Source of the DNA: Anaerolineales bacterium
Lineage (GTDB): Bacteria; Chloroflexota; Anaerolineae; Anaerolineales; UBA11579
Assembly: GCA_019637675.1 (NCBI GenBank)
Contig: JAHBVE010000001.1
Span: forward strand, 744,001-808,000
Reading direction: 5' to 3'
DNA length: 64,000 bases
In this document: one piece after another, positions 57,146-64,000 of the stretch
Layout: each line of letters opens with the position of its first letter
How positions within the stretch are numbered: the first letter of the stretch is position 1
Notes under the pieces: generated by a model
What the model saw: the letters and a program-made list of their open reading frames with translations, nothing else
The model's database searches: none
What the model was told of the DNA's origin: nothing
Program-made: the position numbers and the translations under genes

Positions 57146-58000
57146 CTACTTGGCCGAGGCTCGATACCAGGTGGTGGTTGATTCCTGCTGGAAGCCCGCG
57201 GCCTGATACAGCGTGCCGGCAATTTCCGTTTGGTACGAAACTTTGATGCGCTGGGCGCCGCGGGCGGCCAGGCGTTCAATGCCAGCGCAAAGCATCGCCC
57301 GCGCCAGGCCCTGGCGCTGGAAGGCGTCCTCTACTCTGACCGGCTCGACCAGACCGACTTTGGTGACCGGATCGAACCAGTACAGCGAATAGCCAGCCGT
57401 CTGGCCGCCGGCGGTCTCCACCGCCAGGTCGAGCGCAGCGTCATATAGCGAGCACTGCGCCAGGCGCTGGGCCACGCCCTCGCCGTTGCGCTGGCGCAGC
57501 GGGTGCGGGGCGGCGGGGCGCCGGGTGCGGTCTACGAGCGCGAAACCGTCCGGCAGCGGGGGCGCGGGGGGCCGGTTTGCGGCGTCCAGCCAGGCGGTGC
57601 TGTCAGTATCGCCGGCGGTGAGGCCGGAGCGCTGGGCTAATTCGCGGAAGGTTGTATCGCTGCCACTGACCGGCACATCGAAGCTGGCGGCATGCTGGGC
57701 GGCGTGCGCCAGGGCGCGGGTCCAGACCTGTTCAGGGTTCACGCCAGCATGGGGGACGATCATCGGGTCGCACTGCCAGTTATCCTCGCTCCAGCGGGTC
57801 AGCAGCACACCGGCCAGCGGGCCAGAGCCGTCAAGCCAGAACACCTTCTCTACTTCGTCTGAGGGTCGCGGGCTGCGCCACCACCACTGCGCATCGGCGG
57901 CTTCCCATACGCCGGCCAATGGGTCGGCCAGGCGGGCGCGCTGCAGCAGTTCGGTCGCCAGCCTGAGTGCGTCAAGCCCGCTTGCTTTGATCTCACGCAT
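57146..58000 (-). CDS. GNAT-family acetyltransferase-like protein
   Basis: 284 residues from the ATG at 58000, preceded by GGGAGA. The C-terminal third holds the acetyl-CoA-binding GNAT pattern VEPVRVEDAFQRQGLARAML (R/Q-x-x-G-x-A) with CAGIERLAARGAQRIKVSYQ and LYQAAGFQQESTTTWY. The first two thirds may be a second, degenerate GNAT unit (GPLAGVLLTRWSEDNWQCDP, TFRELAQRSGLTAGDTDSTA). The substrate is unknown. It converges on the glycosyltransferase gene; the two stops are 26 bases apart. Confidence 0.8.
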   Translation of the reverse strand: MREIKASGLDALRLATELLQRARLADPLAGVWEAADAQWWWRSPRPSDEVEKVFWLDGSGPLAGVLLTRWSEDNWQCDPMIVPHAGVNPEQVWTRALAHAAQHAASFDVPVSGSDTTFRELAQRSGLTAGDTDSTAWLDAANRPPAPPLPDGFALVDRTRRPAAPHPLRQRNGEGVAQRLAQCSLYDAALDLAVETAGGQTAGYSLYWFDPVTKVGLVEPVRVEDAFQRQGLARAMLCAGIERLAARGAQRIKVSYQTEIAGTLYQAAGFQQESTTTWYRASAK

Positions 58001-58068
58001 GTTATCTCCCAAAACGCAAACGAGGTTCGAGCTCCGCCAGGGCGAATACCGAACCTCGTACGTCGTGG

Positions 58069-58142
<74 letters not shown>

Positions 58143-58195
58143 GAAGAGCCGGCATTATAGCACCCTGCCACACTCTCGACAAGAAACAGTTGCGT

Positions 58196-59419
58196 TTATG
58201 GGATGAACAGGAAATCCCACGGGTTGACTTTGCCGTACAGCGCGCTGGTCAGCTCAAAGTGCAAGTGAGCGCCGGAGGAATTGCCGGTGTTGCCCACGCC
58301 GCCGATGACGGTGCCTTGCGAAACGCTTTGGCCACAGCTGACCGCGTAGCTGAACAAGTGAGCATAGGCCGACTGCCAGCCGGTGCCGTGGTCGATCACC
58401 ACCAGGTTGCCGTAGCCATAGTTGGACCAACCCGCATACACCACCACGCCGCCGTCAGTGGCGTAGACCGCATTGCCCTCCGCACCGGCGATGTCGATGC
58501 CGTTGTGGGTCGGCGGGGTCCAGTCATAGCCGGAGAGGTAGGTGGCCACGGTGGGCCAGCGGAAGGTGCCATTACCGATGGCGCCCTCGTAGATGGCGCC
58601 ACAGGCGCCGGGGCCGTAGTAGGCCGCCACGGCGGCGTTCTGACGTGTGATGGCCGGCGGACCCCAGTCGCGCAGTTCACGCGAGCCGTTGGGGATGATC
58701 AGCTGGAATCCATCGGGGATGTTCGGATTGTTGGGATCCGTCTCGTACGGGTCCAGATCGTTGCTGGGCCAGTTGATGATGTCGTCCACGGTGACCGTGG
58801 TCGTGTAGCTGGCGTTCTCTGCAATGGCGTGCAGACTCTCGCCGGCGTGATAGGTCACCAGGATGCCGTTCACCGGCGGAATATTGAGCACCAGCCCGGG
58901 TTGGATCTGACTGGGGTTATCTTCCAGCGTGTCAAAGTTGAACCACAGAATGCTTTCGGGCTTCAGGCCGTACAGATCAGCCAGGCCGAAGAGCGTATCG
59001 CCGCGCTCCACCGTGTGGTGCAGAATATCCACGCGGGCGCGGCTGGGGATCACGGTGTCCATCGAGGCCAGGCGGCTGATGCCCTGGCCGAAATCGATCG
59101 CCGTGTCGTATGAGGGCATCAGGGCGCTGGCCTCGCCGCCGGTCACAGCTTCGATGGTGGTTTGGGCCATCGCCATAGCGGTAGAGCGCAGGTCGGCCTG
59201 TTGGCCGGCCTGCATGCCGGAGGCGACCGTGTTCATCAGCAACACCACGCCGAGGGCTACTACCGCGATCAGGGCGATCTTCCAATAGCGCCGCAGAGGC
59301 GCGGGCAGCCGCTCCTGCAGAGAGCGCGATGCGGGCTTGGCCGCGGCGGGGCTCTCAGTTTCAGGGGACGCTGGGATCTCGGGGGTTTGTTCAGGCGTGG
59401 GTTTGGCTTTGCTGGGCAT
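58196..59419 (-). CDS. Cell-wall M23 peptidase with LysM domains
   Basis: 407 residues. A cytoplasmic Pro/Ala-rich start is followed by one membrane helix (WKIALIAVVALGVVLLMNTV, about 46-65). Two LysM repeats follow: ILHHTVERGDTLFGLADLYG with ILWFNFDTLEDNP, and LVTYHAGESLHAIAENASYT. The C-terminal M23 domain has the zinc ligands in THNGIDIAGAEGNAVYATDG (HxxxD) and HLHFELTSALYG, plus IDHGTGWQSAYAHLFSYAV. It should cut peptidoglycan cross-links or activate amidases outside the membrane. No obvious ribosome site; tRNA-Val(CAC) lies downstream. Confidence 0.92.
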   Translation of the reverse strand: MPSKAKPTPEQTPEIPASPETESPAAAKPASRSLQERLPAPLRRYWKIALIAVVALGVVLLMNTVASGMQAGQQADLRSTAMAMAQTTIEAVTGGEASALMPSYDTAIDFGQGISRLASMDTVIPSRARVDILHHTVERGDTLFGLADLYGLKPESILWFNFDTLEDNPSQIQPGLVLNIPPVNGILVTYHAGESLHAIAENASYTTTVTVDDIINWPSNDLDPYETDPNNPNIPDGFQLIIPNGSRELRDWGPPAITRQNAAVAAYYGPGACGAIYEGAIGNGTFRWPTVATYLSGYDWTPPTHNGIDIAGAEGNAVYATDGGVVVYAGWSNYGYGNLVVIDHGTGWQSAYAHLFSYAVSCGQSVSQGTVIGGVGNTGNSSGAHLHFELTSALYGKVNPWDFLFIP

Positions 59420-59493
59420 CAATACACCAAGAGGAATCTTATCATCGCTGTGCTGCGCAGAATTAAGTAGGCATGAGAGCTTGCTGAGCGAGG

Positions 59494-60756
59494 CTAAGGA
59501 GCGAAGGCATCCTTCACGCTTTCGGCGGCGTCGGTAGCGCTCATCTCTTGTTTGAGGACAGCCACCACAGCTTGCGAAAGGGCTGCACCCCAGCGCTCAG
59601 TCGTCGCGCGATCCGGCAGCGGCTGGGCATTGTTGACCAGCTGGCTGGCCAGCGCCTGGTTGGCGCCCGGCGCCCAGGCGGCCAGGGCACTGGGCCGCGG
59701 CGGCAGCAGCGAGGCGGCCGCGCTGTACTGCGCCAGAAACTCCGGCGTGGAGAGGAACGCGATCAGCTCGGTGGCGAGCGCAGCGCGTTCTGTATTCTGT
59801 GTGGCCACGGTCCAGACCCAGCCGCGCACCAGCGTGAACGGCTGGCCGTTCTGGGTCGGCAATGGCGCGCCGCTGATCTCGGTTTGGCGGTTGGCGAAGA
59901 CCTGGCTGGTCCAGGCGGTCACCATCGGCAGACGGCCTTCGCTGAAGGCTTGCCAGGTTTGCTCGTTGCTTTGGTATTGGGTCAGCCAGAAGGGGAAAAC
60001 GCCGCGGGCTTGCCCGGTGGCGAAGAAATCGAACAGCTCCAGCAGGTTGCGCTCGGCGATGGTGTCGCCATCGTTGCCGGGCAGCGAGAGCAGCTGCACC
60101 AGGGGGAAGCGCGCCTGCGAGTCGGCTGCGGCGAAACCCAATGCGATGCGCGTATCCATCAGGCGCACCCAGGTGGGCGGCACTTGCGAGATGGCGGTGC
60201 TGCGGTGAGCGGTGACCAGGCCATCGGCCATGAAGGGCAGACCGTAGCGTTCATCACCTGCGGTGGCGAGTTGCACTGCGAAGGGATACCAGTCATTGCT
60301 GCCCAGCTCATTGCTGAGGGAATTCTGCGGGTGCAGCACGCCGGCCGCGGCTGCCTCGGGCAGCAGGCCAGCGGGCATCAGCACCACGTCTGGCAGGGCC
60401 AACGGGGCGGCGACCTGCGAGCGCACCATCGATTCGAGCAGGCCACCGGGGCCGCTTTCATCTTTGATGCGCACGTTGACCAGCACCTGCGGGTGCTGGC
60501 CGGTGAACTCGTCCAGCCGGGTTTGGAGCATGCCGGCTGCCAGGCTGCCGCTGCCGGGATCGAACTGGGGCGGCAGCCACAGGTTCAGCGTGATAGCGCG
60601 CTCGCTGCCCGGTGTGGGCTGCACGGTACTGACCACGGCCACGTTGGGCGTGCCCGCCGTGGCGGTTGGGATCAGGCTGGCGGTCAGGCTGGCGCAGCCA
60701 GCCAGGCACAACGCCAGCAAGGCGGCGAGGAGCAACCTGCGGTGTGAGCGACTCAT
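59494..60756 (-). CDS. Extracellular solute-binding lipoprotein (family 1)
   Basis: 420 residues. Signal LLLAALLALCLAGC with lipidated C21. The mature protein has the family-1 pattern: ITLNLWLPPQFDPGSGSLAA, LQTRLDEFTGQHPQVLVNVR, LPDVVLMPAGLLPEAAAAGV, GLPFMADGLVTAHRSTAISQ and the late AALATELIAFLSTPEFLAQY. Such proteins bind sugars or other polar solutes for ABC importers, but no permease genes are nearby, so it may be an orphan. The next gene upstream is a small Thr/Pro-rich protein, probably in the same operon (19 bases). Confidence 0.85.
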   Translation of the reverse strand: MSRSHRRLLLAALLALCLAGCASLTASLIPTATAGTPNVAVVSTVQPTPGSERAITLNLWLPPQFDPGSGSLAAGMLQTRLDEFTGQHPQVLVNVRIKDESGPGGLLESMVRSQVAAPLALPDVVLMPAGLLPEAAAAGVLHPQNSLSNELGSNDWYPFAVQLATAGDERYGLPFMADGLVTAHRSTAISQVPPTWVRLMDTRIALGFAAADSQARFPLVQLLSLPGNDGDTIAERNLLELFDFFATGQARGVFPFWLTQYQSNEQTWQAFSEGRLPMVTAWTSQVFANRQTEISGAPLPTQNGQPFTLVRGWVWTVATQNTERAALATELIAFLSTPEFLAQYSAAASLLPPRPSALAAWAPGANQALASQLVNNAQPLPDRATTERWGAALSQAVVAVLKQEMSATDAAESVKDAFAP

Positions 60757-60775
60757 TGTTTAGATTGTATCCAGT

Positions 60776-61135
60776 TTACGGGGTTGGCGTTTCGCTGGGT
60801 GTCTCGGTGGGCGTGGGCGGGACCGGCGTGTGAGACGGGGTGGGTGTAATGGTGGCGGATGGGGTAAAGGTCTGCGTCCAGGTGGGGGTCTGGCTGGGGG
60901 TCACCGTGGTGGTGCTGGTCTCGGTGGCGGTGGTGGTATAGGTGGCCGTCTGGCTGGGGCTGGGCGTCACGCTGGGCTCGCCGGTGGCGGTCAGCGTGGG
61001 GCTGGGCGTCAGGGTCATGCGTGCGTTGGCGGCTATATAGCCGGCCAGGTAGCACGGCAGGCTCAGCAATACAATGCCTGCCAGGATGTAGCGCACACGT
61101 TGGCGTTTGGCCGGATCGGTTTGGTTGAACAGCAT
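60776..61135 (-). CDS. Membrane-anchored Thr/Pro/Ser-rich protein
   Basis: 119 residues: a basic start (MLFNQTDPAKRQRVRYILAG), one helix (IVLLSLPCYLAGYIAANARM), then 80 residues of T-P-S-rich sequence such as TPSPTLTATGEPSVTPSPSQ. The tail should extend out of the cell as an unfolded, possibly glycosylated stalk; no folded domain follows. Such tails are common in Anaerolineae lipoproteins, including the one at 7190. It is likely cotranscribed with the solute-binding lipoprotein. Confidence 0.65.
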   Translation of the reverse strand: MLFNQTDPAKRQRVRYILAGIVLLSLPCYLAGYIAANARMTLTPSPTLTATGEPSVTPSPSQTATYTTTATETSTTTVTPSQTPTWTQTFTPSATITPTPSHTPVPPTPTETPSETPTP

Positions 61136-61200
61136 AGCCGCACGATAATAACACTCCCATCCGCTTGATGACCAGTATCCAGGACAGAGAACATTCGTTC

Positions 61201-61229
61201 TTGATAATTGAATGTGGATATGCTATAGT
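61201..61229 (+). promoter_or_regulatory. greA promoter
   Basis: TTGATA (61201-61206), a 17-base spacer and TATAGT (61224-61229). The predicted leader is about 110 bases; it contains no structure I recognise. Confidence 0.7.
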
Positions 61230-61346
61230 CTTAAGGCTGTTGGCGAGCTTCTTGAATGTGAGAACTTGCTTGCAGCACATGTGTTTAAGGAAGACTTTGT
61301 GCATCGTTGCCGAGTTGGGCAAGGACACAACAAGCAAAAGGGAAAG

Positions 61347-61820
61347 ATGTCTACTGAGTATTTGACCAAAGAAGGTTTCAAGAAACTGCAGGATGAGCTG
61401 GACACACTGCGCAATGTGCGCCGCAAAGAAATTGCGGAGCGTCTGCGTGAGGCAGCCGAGAACAGCCTGGGTGAGTTTGTTGAGGACCCTGAATTTGAAG
61501 CCGCCAAGAACGAGCAGTCCTTTGTTGAGGGCCGCATCAAAGAGCTGGAGATCCTGCTGGCCAATGCCACGCTGATCGAGAGCAAGGGCCGCAAAAAGGG
61601 CGGCGCGGTCGAGATCGGCAGCAAGGTGACCATTCAGCAGGGCCGCCGCAAGCCCGAGGAGTACATGATCGTGGGTGCGGCCGAGGCCAACCCGCGCGAA
61701 GGCAAGATCAGCCATGAGAGCCCGCTGGGCAGTGCTTTGCTGGGCAAGAAGGAAGGCGATAAGGCGGATATCAACGCGCCCTCTGGCTCTTTCTCGGTGA
61801 AGATTACCAAGGTTGTGTAA
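61347..61820 (+). CDS. greA: Transcription elongation factor GreA
   Basis: 157 residues. STEYLTKEGFKKLQDELDTL opens the N-terminal coiled coil; the tip acidic residues lie in AENSLGEFVEDPEFEAAKNE (D and E that reach the polymerase active site, although SLGEFVED replaces the more usual GDLSENAEY). The C-terminal FKBP-like domain has VEIGSKVTIQQGRRKPEEYM and ISHESPLGSALLGKKEGDKA. It rescues backtracked RNA polymerase. GGGAAAG precedes the ATG. Confidence 0.93.
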   Translation: MSTEYLTKEGFKKLQDELDTLRNVRRKEIAERLREAAENSLGEFVEDPEFEAAKNEQSFVEGRIKELEILLANATLIESKGRKKGGAVEIGSKVTIQQGRRKPEEYMIVGAAEANPREGKISHESPLGSALLGKKEGDKADINAPSGSFSVKITKVV

Positions 61821-61837
61821 GCAGCAAAACACAGCAA

Positions 61838-61883
61838 GCAAAGAGGCCCGGGCGGCGCAAAGCGCAACCCGGGCCTCTTTTTA
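61838..61883 (+). terminator. greA terminator
   Basis: AAAGAGGCCCGGG and CCCGGGCCTCTTT form a 13-bp stem whose loop can make a further GGCGC/GCGC pair, followed by T-rich DNA. Confidence 0.88.
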
Positions 61884-61901
61884 TGTTTTAATCGCGGAGA
61901 C

Positions 61902-63422
61902 ATGATGAGTGAAGACCAGCAATTTACTGAGATCGAGCGGCTGCGCCTGGCCAAGTTGCAGGCGCTGCGCCAGCAAGGGCAGGAGCCCTTCCCGCCGCGG
62001 GTGGAGCGCACGCACACCACCGCCGAGGCGATCGCCGCCTACGAGGCGGCTGGCGAGCAGCCGGTGCCGGCGACCCTCGTTGGGCGTATTCGCTCTATGC
62101 GCTTGATGGGCAAGCTGGCCTTCGCCCACATCGAGGATGGCTACGGCACGCTGCAGCTTTTCCTGCGCGCCGATGACTTCGGCGCCGAGGCGCTGCAGCA
62201 TTTCAAAGACCACTATGACCTGGGCGATTTTGTAGAAGCACAGGGCGAGATGTTCCGGACCAAGGCGGGCGAGATATCGCTGAACGTCAAAGCGCTGCGC
62301 ATGATCGCCAAGGCGATCACGCCGCTGCCGGCCGCTAAGGACGAAGTGGTGGACGGCGAAGTGGTGCGCCACGCCACCCTGGCCGACCCGGAGACCCGCT
62401 ACCGCCAACGCTACGCCGACCTGGCAGTCAATCCGCAAGTGCGCGAGGTGTTCCGCACACGGGCGGCCATCCTGCGCGCGCTACGTGAGTTCCTGGACAA
62501 GCACGACTTCCTGGAAGTGGAGACTCCGGTGCTGCAGCCGGTGTACGGCGGGGCGGCGGCGCGGCCGTTCGTCACGCACCACAACCAACTCAAGCAGGAC
62601 TTGTATCTGCGTATCTCGTTCGAGCTGTATCTCAAGCGTCTGCTGGTGGGCGGGATCGAGCGCGTGTATGAGATCGGGCGTGACTTCCGTAACGAAGGCG
62701 TAGACCGCACGCACAACCCTGAGTTCACCATGCTGGAGTTCTACATGGCGTACGCCGACTACCGGCGCGTGATGGAGTTCACCGAAGAGATGATGAACTT
62801 TGTCGGCAAGCAGGTGTTGGGCGGCAGCAAGTTCAGCTACCAGGGACATGACATTGATCTGGCGAACGCCTGGCCGCGCATCTCGATCGCCGATGCAGTG
62901 CACGAGTTTGCCGGGATCGACTTGAGCAAGTACCCCGACGCGGCCAGCCTGGCGACCGTCATGGCCGAGAAGAAGTACAAGGTGCGCGCCGGCGGCAGCC
63001 GCGGCAAACTGATCGAGGATCTGGTGGGCGACCATGTGGAGCCACGCCTGATCCAGCCCAGCTTTTTGTACGATTACCCGCGCGAGGTCTCGCCGCTGGC
63101 TAAGAGCCAGCCAGGCGACGCGAACACGGTGGAGCGTTTCGAAGGCTACATGGGCGGCTTCGAGATCTGCAACGCCTTCAGCGAGCTCAACGATCCGCTG
63201 GACCAGCAGGCGCGCTTCGAGGAGATGGGGCGCAGCCTGAAGGCGGACGACGAAGACCTGCACCCCATGGACGAGGACTATTTGCGGGCCATGCGCTATG
63301 GCATGCCGCCCAACGGCGGTTTTGGCATGGGCATTGACCGCATCACCATGCTGTTCACTGACCAGCCCAATATCCGCGAAGTCATCCTGTTCCCGCATTT
63401 ACGCCGCCGCGAAGGGGAGTAG
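61902..63422 (+). CDS. lysS: Lysyl-tRNA synthetase, class II
   Basis: 506 residues. The N-terminal OB fold lies at about 55-150 (VGRIRSMRLMGKLAFAHIED). Motif 1 is near REFLDKHDFLEVETPVLQPV, motif 2 FRNEGVDRTHNPEFTMLEFY, motif 3 GGFGMGIDRITMLFTD. PRLIQPSFLYDYPREVSPLA and GFEICNAFSELNDPLDQQAR are LysRS-specific. The start codon doublet ATGATG lies after a weak site; either may be used. It overlaps the next gene by one base. Confidence 0.97.
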   Translation: MMSEDQQFTEIERLRLAKLQALRQQGQEPFPPRVERTHTTAEAIAAYEAAGEQPVPATLVGRIRSMRLMGKLAFAHIEDGYGTLQLFLRADDFGAEALQHFKDHYDLGDFVEAQGEMFRTKAGEISLNVKALRMIAKAITPLPAAKDEVVDGEVVRHATLADPETRYRQRYADLAVNPQVREVFRTRAAILRALREFLDKHDFLEVETPVLQPVYGGAAARPFVTHHNQLKQDLYLRISFELYLKRLLVGGIERVYEIGRDFRNEGVDRTHNPEFTMLEFYMAYADYRRVMEFTEEMMNFVGKQVLGGSKFSYQGHDIDLANAWPRISIADAVHEFAGIDLSKYPDAASLATVMAEKKYKVRAGGSRGKLIEDLVGDHVEPRLIQPSFLYDYPREVSPLAKSQPGDANTVERFEGYMGGFEICNAFSELNDPLDQQARFEEMGRSLKADDEDLHPMDEDYLRAMRYGMPPNGGFGMGIDRITMLFTDQPNIREVILFPHLRRREGE

Positions 63423-63634
63423 TGGCCGCGGTATCTAAGCCCGCCAAGGGGTTCCTGGCGCTGCTGTCCAACCCTGCTCGCAGTGCGCTGGAGCACGCCG
63501 GCATCACTACGCTGGCTAAGCTGGCCAAGTACAGCGAGAAAGAAATCCTGGCGCTGCATGGTGTGGGGCCAGCCTCGCTGCCGACGCTGCGCAAGGCGTT
63601 GAAGGACGCCGGGTTGGGGTTTAGGAAGGGATAG
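63422..63634 (+). CDS. Small helix-hairpin-helix protein
   Basis: 70 residues starting at a GTG that shares its G with the lysS stop codon. GFLALLSNPARSALEHAGIT, LAKLAKYSEKEILALHGVGP and ASLPTLRKALKDAGLGF form the fold seen in the C-terminal domain of the RNA polymerase alpha subunit and in DNA-binding helix-hairpin-helix proteins. The nucleic-acid contact would be HGVGP (about 48-52). It could bind DNA or tRNA; coupled translation with lysS is the only functional hint. Confidence 0.75.
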   Translation: MAAVSKPAKGFLALLSNPARSALEHAGITTLAKLAKYSEKEILALHGVGPASLPTLRKALKDAGLGFRKG

Positions 63635-64000
63635 GCACCCCTCACCCCGCGCAGCTTTCGCTGCACGCCGCCGATACGACTATTCCCAGCCCATTTGTCG
63701 TGCATCCTGAGCCAGCAGAGCCGCGTAGCGGCTCTGCGTATAAATCCAGATTGCTTCGGTCGGCCGCATTGACATGCGGCCATCCCTCGCAATGACAGGC
63801 TCGTAGTGCGCTCCCAGCGATACGCAGTCATTCCGACTGAGTGAAACGAAGGAGGAATCCTTTAGGACAAAATGAAGTCTCCAATGACCTAAAGGATTCC
63901 TCCTCGCGCTAGCGCCGCTTTGCGGCGCTAGCCAGCTCGTTCGGAATGACAGACCAGCAGAGAAGCGTCTAGCAACCTCGCTTCTCTGCTATAATCACAC
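63635..64000. repeat. Gene-free end region with repeats and a possible promoter
   Basis: 63827-63950 is a 124-base element with ends GTCATTCCGA and TCGGAATGAC (inner GGAGGAATCCTTTAGG and CCTAAAGGATTCCTCC). A related AATGACA tract lies near 63790. AGCAGAGAAGCG and CGCTTCTCTGCT (about 63957-63991) form a 12-bp hairpin, directly followed by TATAAT at about 63990-63995, a possible -10 box for a gene beyond the window. Confidence 0.65.

Noticed and set aside
59548-60747. 399-codon plus-strand frame opposite the solute-binding lipoprotein
   Set aside because: The opposite strand has a lipobox and family-1 pattern; this frame is a Gly/Gln/His-rich shadow.
60753-61841. 362-codon minus-strand frame spanning greA antisense and the Thr/Pro-rich gene
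   Set aside because: It crosses the greA promoter and is antisense to a clear GreA; the His/Asp/Pro-rich end is the Thr/Pro gene in the wrong frame.

Overview
The window looks like a stretch of chromosome from a GC-rich (about 60% by eye) member of the Chloroflexota, most likely an Anaerolineae-type bacterium. The placement is inferred from gene content and was not tested by a search. It rests on a SufCB-D-S-U Fe-S operon with a Rieske protein, an NBR1-Ig-like lipoprotein, ECF sigma modules with a bactofilin-like membrane protein, an AapJQMP-type amino-acid transporter, and many short palindromic dispersed repeats. There is no prophage, CRISPR array or intact transposon. The genes are mostly housekeeping, but the regulatory DNA is unusually readable.

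Layout. 1-164: start of a guanidinium exporter (Gdx/SugE) behind a guanidine-III riboswitch. 210-3326: a serine hydroxymethyltransferase fused to the glycine-cleavage T protein. 3.4-8.6 kb: small proteins, an RpiR regulator with a fumarylacetoacetase-family enzyme, a YegP-like protein, a lipoprotein, tRNA-Val(UAC) and tRNA-Pro(GGG). 8.6-17.3 kb: the Fe-S locus. SufR and a MIP18-family factor lie on the minus strand; sufC-sufB-sufD, an unknown 116-aa protein, sufS, sufU and a Rieske ferredoxin lie on the plus strand. Both promoters carry the same operator. 17.4-28.7 kb: membrane GT-C protein, HAD hydrolase with acyl-CoA ligase, yraN-miaA, dienelactone hydrolase with methyltransferase, JAMM peptidase, MBL hydrolase and a DUF892 protein. 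28.75-31.9 kb: a T-box leader with specifier GUC, then valS, whose 3' third has a very different base composition.

32.1-35.0 kb: DinB-like protein, an SRAP protein lacking its catalytic Cys2, and a radical SAM DNA-repair-type protein. 35.5-39.8 kb: polar amino-acid ABC transporter. 40-44 kb: scpB, a G5/beta-propeller lipoprotein, a UDP-glucuronate decarboxylase-like epimerase and GtrA. 44-47.8 kb: a TipA-like MerR regulator with an AAA+ ATPase, a winged-helix regulator with a small membrane protein, and a PAS-UbiA prenyltransferase fusion. 47.9-51.2 kb: two ECF sigma modules in tandem. 51.5-55.7 kb: M20 dipeptidase, VTT membrane protein, cyclophilin, uridine kinase, tRNA-Thr(CGU). 55.8-63.6 kb: glycosyltransferase, GNAT protein, tRNA-Val(CAC), LysM-M23 peptidase, solute-binding lipoprotein, greA, lysS and a small HhH protein.

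Themes. (1) Regulation is visible in the DNA: two riboswitch-type leaders, a SufR operator pair, a 19-bp-spacer MerR promoter, a dyad over a -10 box, and at least five starts that sit directly at the predicted transcription start (leaderless or nearly so). (2) Intergenic DNA is packed with at least five families of short repeats; one copy lies in frame inside sufD, and one repeat-bearing segment has tandemly duplicated the 5' end of a peptidase gene. (3) Several proteins have unusual architectures: GlyA-GcvT, PAS-UbiA, lysine-rich SufD, Cys-less SRAP.
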